Source of the DNA: Granulicella sp. L46
Lineage (GTDB): Bacteria; Acidobacteriota; Terriglobia; Terriglobales; Acidobacteriaceae
Assembly (NCBI RefSeq): GCF_009765785.1
Contig: NZ_LMUT01000012.1
Span: forward strand, 1,367,239-1,431,238
Direction: 5' to 3'
Length of the DNA stretch: 64,000 bases
The notes beneath the pieces are model-generated. The model had not been told where the DNA came from, did no database searches, and worked only from the letters and a program-made list of their open reading frames with translations. Positions 26,056 through 35,225 of the stretch are shown here, in pieces. Each line of letters opens with the position of its first letter. The first letter of the stretch is position 1. A program made the position numbers and the translations under genes.

Positions 26056-26463
26056 ATGGTCGCTATCCAAGTTGAATATCAGGGAGACCTGCACTGCAAA
26101 GCCGTGCATGGTCCCTCCGGAACCGAACTCAACACCGACGCCCCCAAGGACAATCAGGGTCGCGGCGAGAGCTTCTCACCTACAGACATGGTAGCCACTG
26201 CGCTCGGCACCTGCATGCTCACCGTGATGGGCATCATGGCTCGCACGCTGGAGATCGATATCGCCGGAACCACGGCGACAGTGGAAAAGGAGATGACCGC
26301 CACCGCCCCGCGCATGATCAAGAGCCTGGCCGTCAAGATCCACGTACCGCATTCTCTAAGCCCCGAGAACCAGCAGAAACTCGAACGCGCCGCACACACC
26401 TGCCCAGTTCACAAGAGCCTGCATCCCGACGTCCAGACCCCCATCGAATTCACCTGGGGTTGA
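26056..26463 (+). CDS. OsmC-family peroxide-detoxifying protein
   Basis: 135 residues from the ATG with GGGAG seven bases upstream. The fold is the OsmC/Ohr type. The two redox Cys are present: one in MVATALGTCMLTVMG on the central helix, the second in AAHTCPVHKSLHPDV. With the GESFSPTDM segment this matches the YhfA/OsmC branch. Family members reduce organic hydroperoxides using thiols in the cytoplasm. It follows the regulator gene by about 30 nt but has no obvious functional tie to it. Length and motif order are normal. Confidence 0.9.
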   Translation: MVAIQVEYQGDLHCKAVHGPSGTELNTDAPKDNQGRGESFSPTDMVATALGTCMLTVMGIMARTLEIDIAGTTATVEKEMTATAPRMIKSLAVKIHVPHSLSPENQQKLERAAHTCPVHKSLHPDVQTPIEFTWG

Positions 26464-26470
26464 TCCCGAC

Positions 26471-27469
26471 TCACAGCGTGACGACGATCTTCCCGACCTG
26501 CGCGTTGGATTCCATATAACGATGCGCTGCCACAATCTCAGCAAACGGAAATGTCTTATCGATCAACGGCCGGAACGCACCTGGAGCCAGGTGGTCGAAG
26601 ACGTATTGTTTGGCCTTAGTGAAAACCGGATCAGCAGTCAGCTCAAACAGCGTGTAGGCCCGTATCGTGAGACCCTTTGCCAGTGCCGTGAACAGCGGGT
26701 ACGGCGTCGGTTCAGCCGCCAGCGCTCCATATTCCAGAATGATGCCGCGGTAGGCCATCGCCGCGGCGAGCGACTCGAGGATCGGTCCCCCAATCGGATC
26801 GAAGACCACGCGCGCTCCCTTGCCTGAGGTGATCTCGTTAATCCGTGCAACCAGATCTTCCTCGTCGGTGACGATCACATGATCCGCTCCCAGCTTGAGA
26901 AGCTGTGCTTTTTTTGCTGCCGTACGAGTGACGGCGATGCTGATCGCGCCCTCCACCTTCGCCATCTCAATCGCGGCGAGGCCTACGCTGCTGCTGGCCG
27001 CGGTGATGACAACAAAATCCCCCTTCGCCACTTTAGCCAGCCAGATCAGCGCACCATACGCAGTCAGATACTGCATCCATATCGACGCCCCCTGCTCAAA
27101 CGAGAGGCTCGGCGGATATTCGGCGATTCCCTTCAGCGGGACGACCGCCACTTCGCCATAAACCCCGTGGCTGTTCAACTTGAAAGTCCCCGGAACCGTG
27201 CTCACGGTCTTCCCAATCCAACTGGAATCGACATCCGGGCCAACGGCGTCGATCACCCCAGCAGCCTCGTAACCGTTCTTCGACGGAGAGACCGGTGTCT
27301 CCAAATATTGGCCGTTCCGAAACATCACCTCGGCGCGGTTCAGTCCGAGAGTTCTAACACTCAGCCGAACCTCGCCCGGGCCGGGATCAGGAAGTGGCAG
27401 TTCATCAAACTGAAGAACTTCAGCAGGTCCGGTCTTGTGGAAGCGAACAATCTTTACCGTCTTGGGCAT
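26471..27469 (-). CDS. Alcohol dehydrogenase/quinone reductase-like MDR protein
   Basis: 332 residues. The N-terminal domain contains LGLNRAEVMFRNGQY and NGYEAAGVIDAVGPDVD. The nucleotide-binding region is ITAASSSVGLAAIEMAK, an AxxSSVG variant of the usual GxGxxG. No structural or catalytic zinc ligands are visible, so it resembles the zinc-independent quinone or enoyl reductases. FDPIGGPILESLA and a final QVGKIVVTL are typical. It converges with the OsmC gene (7-nt gap). Substrate cannot be predicted. Confidence 0.88.
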   Translation of the reverse strand: MPKTVKIVRFHKTGPAEVLQFDELPLPDPGPGEVRLSVRTLGLNRAEVMFRNGQYLETPVSPSKNGYEAAGVIDAVGPDVDSSWIGKTVSTVPGTFKLNSHGVYGEVAVVPLKGIAEYPPSLSFEQGASIWMQYLTAYGALIWLAKVAKGDFVVITAASSSVGLAAIEMAKVEGAISIAVTRTAAKKAQLLKLGADHVIVTDEEDLVARINEITSGKGARVVFDPIGGPILESLAAAMAYRGIILEYGALAAEPTPYPLFTALAKGLTIRAYTLFELTADPVFTKAKQYVFDHLAPGAFRPLIDKTFPFAEIVAAHRYMESNAQVGKIVVTL

Positions 27470-27672
27470 GGGGCTGACTCCTGAACTACAAACTCCCAGT
27501 TGGATGACCGTGAAAGTGTAGAGGGCGCAGAATTCCGAAATGTATAGCTTTTCCCATTAGTTTCACCATGAACCCCCTGTCACAACTCGTCAGAAAAAAA
27601 CATTTGCCTTCCCGGCAAGTAACCCACATACTGGCCGCCATGAACCCCTTACCCCAGGCTAGGAGATCTCCC

Positions 27673-28917
27673 ATGAACCCCCGCAAAGCGACCGCCGTAG
27701 TCGCCCTTTTACTAATCCACCAGCTAGCCTTCGCCGACGCCAGCTATCAATCGACGACCCAGATCACCGGTGGCTCCCTCGTGGAGACCATGCAGAAAGT
27801 CAGCTTCCTCAGCCATTCCATCAAGGACATGCTCGCCCCCATCAGCACCACCACCATGGTCCACGGCAATCAAAAAGCCGTCGTCAGCAAGGACAGCACC
27901 GAGATCACCGACCTCGACCGCGAGTGCATCATCCGTATCGATAACGTAAAGAAGACCTACACCGTCATCACCTTCGCCGAGATGCGCCAAGCCTTCATGA
28001 ACATGCCCAAGCAGATGGACAAGATGCAGGCCCAAATGAAGCAAGCCCAAGCCAACCAACCCCAGCAGCCCAGCGACATCAAGACCACCTTCGACGTAAA
28101 GGTCAACAACACCGGCATAACGAAGGTAGTCAACGGCCTAGAGGCGCAGGAGCAGGTCATCACAATGACCATGAAGGTCACCATGACCACCCCCCCGCCA
28201 CCCCCTCAGGGCCAACCCGCAGACCCCAATGCGCCCAACTCCATGGACTACACCGTCACCACCGACACCTGGGTCGCGCCCGACCCGCCCGAGATCAAGG
28301 AGATCGCCGACTTCGACATCCGCTTCGGCCAGAAGCTCATGCAAGGCGTCGACATGAAAGAGTTCGCCGAACAGATGAAGCAGATGCAGGCGGCCGGCAA
28401 CGCAGCGACGGCTCAACTCCTCGGCGGCCAGCCCGGCGCAGGCGACGCCATGGCACAGATGGCCAAAGAAATGGCCAAGCTCAAAGGCACCCGCGTTCTC
28501 GAGGTCACCAGCATGGGCGGTCTCGCTCCGGCAGGCACCGCCACCGCATCGGAATCGACGACGCCACCGCCCAGCGGCCAATCCGTCGCCGGCGACGTCG
28601 CCACCAACACCGCCACGCAGACTGCCAGCGGCGAAGCCAGCACCGTTAGCGGCAAGACAGGCATCTTCACCAACGCTCTAACCAGCTCCGTCCTGGGCGG
28701 CTTTCATCACAAGAAGGCAGCGCCCACCCCCTCTCCCGCCCCAGCCGCTCCTCCCCCGACCACTGCGAACGGCACTCCCGCCATGCAGACCGTCGTCCTC
28801 ATGTCCACCACGACGCAGAAGTCCAACTTCTCTCAGTCATCTGTCCCACTCTCCGCCTTCCAGATCCCACCCGGCTTCCGGAAGGTTCCCTCCCCCATGG
28901 CGAACATGGGCCAGTAG
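27673..28917 (+). CDS. Secreted Met/Gln-rich hypothetical protein
   Basis: 414 residues from the ATG after AGGAG (7-nt spacing). Two further in-frame ATGAACCCC starts lie 105 and 33 nt upstream. A signal peptide (ATAVVALLLIHQLAFADA) leads into a conserved-looking domain (YQSTTQITGGSLVETMQKV, MVHGNQKAVVSKDSTEITDLD, TYTVITFAEM). A Met/Gln-rich predicted helix follows (MPKQMDKMQAQMKQAQANQ), then a second like it (FAEQMKQMQAAGNAATAQL) and a Pro/Thr-rich low-complexity tail. The first part resembles exported proteins that read out a lipid- or metal-bound state, but I cannot name a family. Location: periplasm or outside. Confidence 0.75.
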   Translation: MNPRKATAVVALLLIHQLAFADASYQSTTQITGGSLVETMQKVSFLSHSIKDMLAPISTTTMVHGNQKAVVSKDSTEITDLDRECIIRIDNVKKTYTVITFAEMRQAFMNMPKQMDKMQAQMKQAQANQPQQPSDIKTTFDVKVNNTGITKVVNGLEAQEQVITMTMKVTMTTPPPPPQGQPADPNAPNSMDYTVTTDTWVAPDPPEIKEIADFDIRFGQKLMQGVDMKEFAEQMKQMQAAGNAATAQLLGGQPGAGDAMAQMAKEMAKLKGTRVLEVTSMGGLAPAGTATASESTTPPPSGQSVAGDVATNTATQTASGEASTVSGKTGIFTNALTSSVLGGFHHKKAAPTPSPAPAAPPPTTANGTPAMQTVVLMSTTTQKSNFSQSSVPLSAFQIPPGFRKVPSPMANMGQ

Positions 28918-28925
28918 CGCCCACC

Positions 28926-28951
28926 GGCGCGCGGACCAACGTCCGCGCGCC
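28926..28951. terminator. Perfect GC-rich hairpin after the Met/Gln-rich gene
   Basis: GGCGCGCGGAC and GTCCGCGCGCC make an 11-bp perfect stem around a CAAC loop, 9 nt past the stop codon. It has the position of a terminator stem but no T-run. A second hairpin follows at 29001. Confidence 0.5.
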
Positions 28952-29000
28952 ACGCATCCTCTCCGCGTGCTACCCTTCCTGCCAACAAAAATCTTGTCTC

Positions 29001-29023
29001 GGCCGCCGTCGCGAACGGCGGCC
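29001..29023. terminator. Second GC-rich hairpin
   Basis: GGCCGCCGT and ACGGCGGCC form a perfect 9-bp stem with loop CGCGA, between the first hairpin and the small downstream gene. It could act with the first as a 3' boundary, or sit in the leader of the following gene. Confidence 0.4.
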
Positions 29024-29053
29024 GGCATCTCAATTCTGTAGAGGTTCCCGCGC

Positions 29054-29299
29054 ATGATCGATACCGATCTCATCGTTAAGCTTCTTCGCGAGCACGGCCA
29101 CAAGGTCGAGTCCGTCTTCCATGTCCCTGAAAATGCCGGCGAGTACGAATTTTCAGTGGATGGAACTCTCCTCACCCTCTCTGAAACCCGTCAACTGCTT
29201 GAGCGCGAAGATGATCACGAGGAAGTCTCCGCGCAATCCATCGCCGACGCCGACCGCCTTCCTCCCTGGGACCGCCCCGGAACACCCCTCGACAGCTAA
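29054..29299 (+). CDS. Small acidic hypothetical protein
   Basis: 81 residues, soluble and acidic, with no signal peptide. A first half of helix-strand-type sequence (TDLIVKLLREHGHKVESVF) is followed by YEFSVDGTLLTLSETRQLLERE and a Pro-rich end. It is preceded by GAGG at about 9 nt and lies 34 nt before ispG in the same direction, so it may be co-transcribed. I recognise no family. Coding is supported by codon bias and position rather than by motif. Confidence 0.6.
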   Translation: MIDTDLIVKLLREHGHKVESVFHVPENAGEYEFSVDGTLLTLSETRQLLEREDDHEEVSAQSIADADRLPPWDRPGTPLDS

Positions 29300-29333
29300 T
29301 AACATCGCCCTAAACTGCTAAAATCTAAGGTGT

Positions 29334-30566
<1,233 letters not shown>

Positions 30567-30610
30567 CGTCGGTCTTTTTCCCGACCAACGGAAGGACCCC
30601 GCGAAGCAGT

Positions 30611-30629
30611 AAAAAGGCGTGCGAACGCC
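30611..30629 (-). terminator. Rho-independent terminator of the glycosyltransferase/MFS unit
   Basis: On the minus strand GGCGT-TCGC-ACGCC is followed at once by TTTTT, about 27 nt after the glycosyltransferase stop. A second stem (CCCAC/GTGGG) stands between it and the stop. This fits the end of the leftward transcript; the convergent ispG ends nearby. Confidence 0.6.
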
Positions 30630-30655
30630 CGCCCCACGCGCAGTGGGCCTTTGCC

Positions 30656-31969
30656 TTAGCTTTTCTTCTTCTTCTCCGCCCGCTCCGCCAGTTTCCTCAC
30701 CACCCGTGCGGTCCGTATCTCCTCATCCCGTTTCTTCCGCGCCTCGCGTTCCCAAACAAACGGGCTGTTATGTTTGCGCAGATCGCGCAACGGATACAGC
30801 GTTCCCCGCCACATCACGCCGCGCCGTGCCAGCACCACCACCATCGACCGCAGCATGGCAAAGATCATCGCCACGGCACCCAGCGGATACAGCCAGGCAT
30901 AGCGCGCATCAATCAGGCTGGCCCTCCCCATCACCCGATACAACGCGCCGATGCAGCACACGATTAACAGCGCCTGCACCACCGTTCCCCACCACACCAG
31001 CCCAGCCAGCGGCAGCAGGAAAAATACAAAGATCCAAAGACACATCAGCAACACCAACAACGGCTGAAATCCAAACGCCGAAAACAGATTTTTCGTCATA
31101 TTGACCAGCAGTCCATGCCCACCCTTTGCCCAGTGCACCAGCACCATGCCCGGAGCAAACGCCATTCGCTGCCGCATCCCCGCAGCGCGCATCCGCCGCC
31201 CTAGCGTAATGTCCTCCAGCACCGCCAGCCGCTGCGGAATCCATCCGCCAATCTCATTCAGCGCATCCCGACGCACCAGGTTGAACGACCCAATCCCCGC
31301 CACATCCCGCCGCGCCTTTGGCTCCTCCACCATCCACGGACGTGTCGCCCAAAGGCTCATCACCTGCATAAACCCCAGCACAATCCCCTCTCCGCGCGAC
31401 TTCACCTCCACCGTCGGCAGCACCACCAGGTGATCGGCCTGCGTCTCCTGCGCACACACCAGCGCACGCCGCAATACCGACGGCGAAAACAAAATATCCG
31501 CATCCGTGAACAGCAAATAGTCCGATTCACTATTCTCCGTCGCAACCATCAGCGCGAACGTCTTGCCCAGCCAGCCCTCCGGCAACTCCGTTACGTGGAT
31601 CGCGCTCAGCGCACCAGGCCTTCGCACGGCATACTCCTCCACATACGCGTCCACAATCGCGCCAGTCCCATCGGTGGACCGGTCGTCAACCACCAGCACG
31701 CGCACGCCCACATAATCCGCCACCATCAACGCATCGATGGTCGCCGCAATTTTCTCCGCTTCATCGCGAGCCGGCACCACCACTGTCAGCGTCGGCGTCC
31801 CCACCGGCAGCGCATCCCAATCCGGCATCGTAAGGTCGGGCAACGTTGGAAGAAGGTGCACCGCGTCGTACGTCCGCAGCACCCAGGCCAGCGTCAGCAG
31901 CCACCATACTGTCCTGATAATTTCGCGCCAGGACTCCGTCACATGGAAATGCAAGCCGTGCCAGTTCAA
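30656..31969 (-). CDS. Family 2 glycosyltransferase with C-terminal membrane helices (HpnB-like)
   Basis: 437 residues. A hydrophobic N-terminal stretch (WWLLTLAWVLRTYDAV) precedes the GT-A domain: LTVVVPARDEAEKI, VLVVDDRSTDGT, ELPEGWLGKTFAL and the DxD in LLFTDADILFS. VLEDITLGRRM carries the acid region. Three or more membrane spans follow, and a Lys-rich tail ends it. The pattern of LPEGWLGKT plus late spans resembles the hopanoid-associated transferase HpnB, but no hopanoid gene is nearby, so the acceptor is open. It overlaps the MFS start by 4 nt (ATGA), hence co-translation. Confidence 0.87.
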   Translation of the reverse strand: MNWHGLHFHVTESWREIIRTVWWLLTLAWVLRTYDAVHLLPTLPDLTMPDWDALPVGTPTLTVVVPARDEAEKIAATIDALMVADYVGVRVLVVDDRSTDGTGAIVDAYVEEYAVRRPGALSAIHVTELPEGWLGKTFALMVATENSESDYLLFTDADILFSPSVLRRALVCAQETQADHLVVLPTVEVKSRGEGIVLGFMQVMSLWATRPWMVEEPKARRDVAGIGSFNLVRRDALNEIGGWIPQRLAVLEDITLGRRMRAAGMRQRMAFAPGMVLVHWAKGGHGLLVNMTKNLFSAFGFQPLLVLLMCLWIFVFFLLPLAGLVWWGTVVQALLIVCCIGALYRVMGRASLIDARYAWLYPLGAVAMIFAMLRSMVVVLARRGVMWRGTLYPLRDLRKHNSPFVWEREARKKRDEEIRTARVVRKLAERAEKKKKS

Positions 31970-33228
31970 ACCGCCGCACCCTCCAGCGAATGCGTCAACG
32001 GCGGCGCAAACTTCGACCCCACAAAGAAAATGACCGCCGCCACCACAAACGTGATCAACGTAATCGCTAGTCCCATCCTCAAGTTCGAATGATCACTGAC
32101 GATCCCGATAATCTTGGGCGAAAACGCATCGCCAAACACATGCAGCGCGAACAACTGTCCCGCCATCGCAGTCGCTCGCAGATGTGCCGGCACTGCATTC
32201 AGCGTCGCCGCATTCACGGGCCCCGTTCCTAGGAACACCAGGAACACGGCAACCCCCAGAGCCGGCAACGTCACACTCTTCGGCCCGAAGAACGCCAGCA
32301 CCGCCGGTGGCACCGCCAAAATCGCACTCAGCGCCGGCACCAAATACAGCGCCTTCGAAGTCTTCTTCGACCACCAATGCGCCAGCAATCCGCCCGTCAC
32401 TGTTCCACCCAACCCACACACCACCGTGATGCCGCCCATGATCGTCCCCGCCGCCTCCATCGACCGCCCATCCACGCGATTCAAAAATGACGGCATCCAC
32501 CACGAAATCCCACCCAGCGAAAACGTCACCGCCGCATACCCCATGATCGAGCACAGATAAGCCTTGTTCGATAGCAGGGACATCACCGAAGCCTTATCTA
32601 CCTTCTTCCGATCCTTCGCCTCCGCCCGTTGCGGCTCGCGCATGAAAAACAAAATTAGCAGCGCAATCAACGCCCCAGGAATCGCCGACACAACAAACGC
32701 CATCCGCCATCCATGATGCGCAGCCACCACTCCGCCCGACAAATATCCCAGAGCCGCCCCCACCGGTATCGCCACATTAAAAATCGTCAGCACCGCATTG
32801 CGCTTATCATCGGCAAAGTAATCCGCCAGCAGCGCCGGCGCAAAGATCCCGAAGCTAGCCTCGCCAATCCCCAGCGCCGCATGCCTCAAATTCAGCGACA
32901 GATAGCTATGCACGCCCGCCGTCCAAAAATTCATCGCCGCAATCATCAGCGCCGCCACCACAATCATCGGCTTACGCGGAAACCGATCCCCCAGCCATCC
33001 CGTCAACGGAGACGACAGCACATACGCCACAAAAAACCACAGCGTCAGCGACCCAATCTGGCTATCCGAAAGATGAAACTCGCGCTTGATCTGCTCCTGC
33101 ACCGCCGGCAGAATATACCGATCCAGGTAGTTGACGAAGTTCATCGCAGTCAACAGGCATAGCGCCACCACGGCTCCCTTGACCGATCGCGTTTTAGGCT
33201 TCGTTGCCGTCTTCGGGGCCATCGACAT
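31966..33228 (-). CDS. MFS transporter, spinster-like
   Basis: 420 residues with about 12 predicted helices. MNFVNYLDRYILPAV in helix 1, the loop 2-3 motif GWLGDRFPRKP and LGIGEASFGIFAPALLADYF in helix 4 mark the spinster-type major facilitator branch. These are secondary transporters of organic solutes, some of lipids or sugars. Coupling by a 4-nt overlap to a membrane glycosyltransferase suggests the pair handles one envelope or export substrate, which I cannot identify. The start precedes a short basic N-terminus (APKTATKPKTRS). Confidence 0.9.
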   Translation of the reverse strand: MSMAPKTATKPKTRSVKGAVVALCLLTAMNFVNYLDRYILPAVQEQIKREFHLSDSQIGSLTLWFFVAYVLSSPLTGWLGDRFPRKPMIVVAALMIAAMNFWTAGVHSYLSLNLRHAALGIGEASFGIFAPALLADYFADDKRNAVLTIFNVAIPVGAALGYLSGGVVAAHHGWRMAFVVSAIPGALIALLILFFMREPQRAEAKDRKKVDKASVMSLLSNKAYLCSIMGYAAVTFSLGGISWWMPSFLNRVDGRSMEAAGTIMGGITVVCGLGGTVTGGLLAHWWSKKTSKALYLVPALSAILAVPPAVLAFFGPKSVTLPALGVAVFLVFLGTGPVNAATLNAVPAHLRATAMAGQLFALHVFGDAFSPKIIGIVSDHSNLRMGLAITLITFVVAAVIFFVGSKFAPPLTHSLEGAAV

Positions 33229-33319
33229 ACTGAGCCGAGAATATCAGGCCCAACCAATCACCGTCGCTTCTCACCCCGCCAGCACATCCCGCGCCTTCAA
33301 CAAAATCCCAAGCTGCCCG

Positions 33320-34666
33320 CTACTTCTCCTCCGACAGCCGATACATCAGCAACGCCATCCGCTTCGCCTGCTTTGGAATCGAGTCCAGGTACACCACCTC
33401 GCCCACCGCATGCGCCCCTGTCCCCATCGCGCCCACACCCACCAGCCCCGGCACATACGGAGCCACAAACGAAATATCCCCCGCACCACCCCCAGCCGGA
33501 TCCGTCACCTCTTCCACCCCAAACCCCAGCGTCGCATTCACATCCTGCAGCTGAGCCAGCAGCGCCTCCGAAGCCGGAGTCACGGCCATCGACGGATACG
33601 CCTCATCAAACGAAATCTTCGCATCCGTCAGCGCCAGGTGCTGCGCAACAATCGCCTCCATCTTCGCCTTCACCCGTGCCGTCTGTTCCTCACTCACCGT
33701 CCGCAGATCCCCATTCGCCAACGCCGTAGCCGCAACAATATTCGACTTCCCCGTAGCCGTCCCGCCCGTCTTGTCTTTATCCATCACCGCCTTCCCGCCA
33801 CCCAACACCAGCCCCACGCTGTACGTCAGCCCCGGCTCCCGCAGCTGCGTACGAAACGCCTCCACAATCCTCGCCAGCTCATAGATCGCCCCATACCCCA
33901 GCCTGTCCCCAAACACCAGCGACGAGTGCCCACTCTTCCCACTCGTCTCCAGGTGCCACGTATTTGAACTCCTCCGCCCAATCCTCACTGCATCGACGCC
34001 ATCCACGCCGCCATCGCGAAACGCATTCTCAAACTCCAACGCCACATCGCTATGCTTGGCCGCATCAATCATGTCTTTTCTACTGATCGCGATCGGCCGT
34101 GCCGCATCCTCTTCATCGCCGCTCAGCACGATCGTGATTTCGGTGTCCTTCAACACCCCCGCTGCCTGCATCGCGCGGAGCGAATCCAGCATCACCACCA
34201 GCCCGCCCTTCATGTCGCACGTCCCAGGCCCGGTCGCCACGCGCCCATTCGTCCCCGGCACAATCTCGTACTTCTGAAACGGCGAGCCAGCATCGAACAC
34301 CGTATCCATATGCCCAATCAGCAGCAGCCGCTTGCCGCACTTCCCCGCTCTCAACGGACAAGGATGCTCCGCCACCAGATCCCCCGCGCGCCCAACCTTG
34401 TCCATCGGATTCCACCGCACCGTAAACCCCAGCGCTTCAATCTGCGGCGCGATCACATCCTTCACCCGCACCACGCCCGCAAGATTCATCGTCCCGCTAT
34501 TGATGTCCACCAACTTCTCAAGCAGCTCCACTGCCCCCGGCGTAGCTGCATCAACGGTCTTCACCATCGCCGCTTCAGTCGGCGATGGAGCACTCTGCCC
34601 ACCGGCCATACCGCCCAGCGCCAAAACAAAACCCACCATCCACAAACGCGCTACACAAGTTTTCAT
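33320..34666 (-). CDS. Exported M20-family peptidase, glutamate carboxypeptidase-like
   Basis: 448 residues from the ATG of MKTCVARLWMVGF; the extra 13 upstream codons do not resemble a signal peptide. The leader ends at GGMAGGQ. The metal site is complete: LLIGHMDTVF (His), GPGTCDMKGGLVV (Asp), ILSGDEEDA (Glu-Glu), EFENAF and a late MGTGAHAVGE (His). The lid dimerisation domain sits in the middle. The family hydrolyses C-terminal glutamate or similar amide bonds, as carboxypeptidase G2 does with folates. Export implies scavenging of peptides in the periplasm. It is followed 45 nt upstream by queF in the same direction. Confidence 0.9.
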   Translation of the reverse strand: MKTCVARLWMVGFVLALGGMAGGQSAPSPTEAAMVKTVDAATPGAVELLEKLVDINSGTMNLAGVVRVKDVIAPQIEALGFTVRWNPMDKVGRAGDLVAEHPCPLRAGKCGKRLLLIGHMDTVFDAGSPFQKYEIVPGTNGRVATGPGTCDMKGGLVVMLDSLRAMQAAGVLKDTEITIVLSGDEEDAARPIAISRKDMIDAAKHSDVALEFENAFRDGGVDGVDAVRIGRRSSNTWHLETSGKSGHSSLVFGDRLGYGAIYELARIVEAFRTQLREPGLTYSVGLVLGGGKAVMDKDKTGGTATGKSNIVAATALANGDLRTVSEEQTARVKAKMEAIVAQHLALTDAKISFDEAYPSMAVTPASEALLAQLQDVNATLGFGVEEVTDPAGGGAGDISFVAPYVPGLVGVGAMGTGAHAVGEVVYLDSIPKQAKRMALLMYRLSEEK

Positions 34667-34711
34667 GATGGCCGGAGAATAGCATTTACCGGCCGCCCGC
34701 CCCAAGCCGCT

Positions 34712-35119
34712 CTACCGAAATTCTTCACTCCGCGGATACCGCGCCGTCACCACAGTCGAGATCCCGCCCCGTGGCCGAAAATCTCCCTTGATCTCCGCCC
34801 ACACCGGATCGGTCGCCTTCACCACATCGTCCAACACCTGGTTCACAATATTCTCCTGAAAGATTCCCAGGTTGCGATACGTGAACAAATATTCCTTCAA
34901 GCTCTTCAGCTCGAGACACTTCTCCCGCGGCATATACCGAATCGTCAGCACACCAAAATCCGGCAACCCGGTCTTCGGACAAACGCTCGTAAACTCCGGA
35001 TCATCAATCAAAATCTCATACGCTTTGAACTGATTCGCCCAAGTCTCAATCGCCGGAAACTTTGTCTCCAGCCCCGCCGCAGCGTGGTCATCGGTATAGC
35101 CTGTCGTGTGTTCTGCCAT
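34712..35119 (-). CDS. queF: NADPH-dependent 7-cyano-7-deazaguanine reductase
   Basis: 135 residues, the short unimodular QueF type. The catalytic Cys lies in EFTSVCPKTGLPDFG, and the NADPH-binding motif ELKSLKEYLFTYRN follows. The end, PRGGISTVVTARYP, is typical. It reduces preQ0 to preQ1 in queuosine tRNA modification. No other queuosine gene is in view. Its start (MAEHTTGY) overlaps the leader region of the divergent PQQ-repeat gene only slightly. Family assignment is firm by motif and size. Confidence 0.95.
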   Translation of the reverse strand: MAEHTTGYTDDHAAAGLETKFPAIETWANQFKAYEILIDDPEFTSVCPKTGLPDFGVLTIRYMPREKCLELKSLKEYLFTYRNLGIFQENIVNQVLDDVVKATDPVWAEIKGDFRPRGGISTVVTARYPRSEEFR

Positions 35120-35225
35120 CCCTCTAGTTTATCTCCGCAGCCCCCATCCTCCAACAATCAACCCCAAACGAAAAACTGTTCTCTGCGTCCATCAGCCTAT
35201 GCGAACATTTCGCCGAGGGTCTCTC

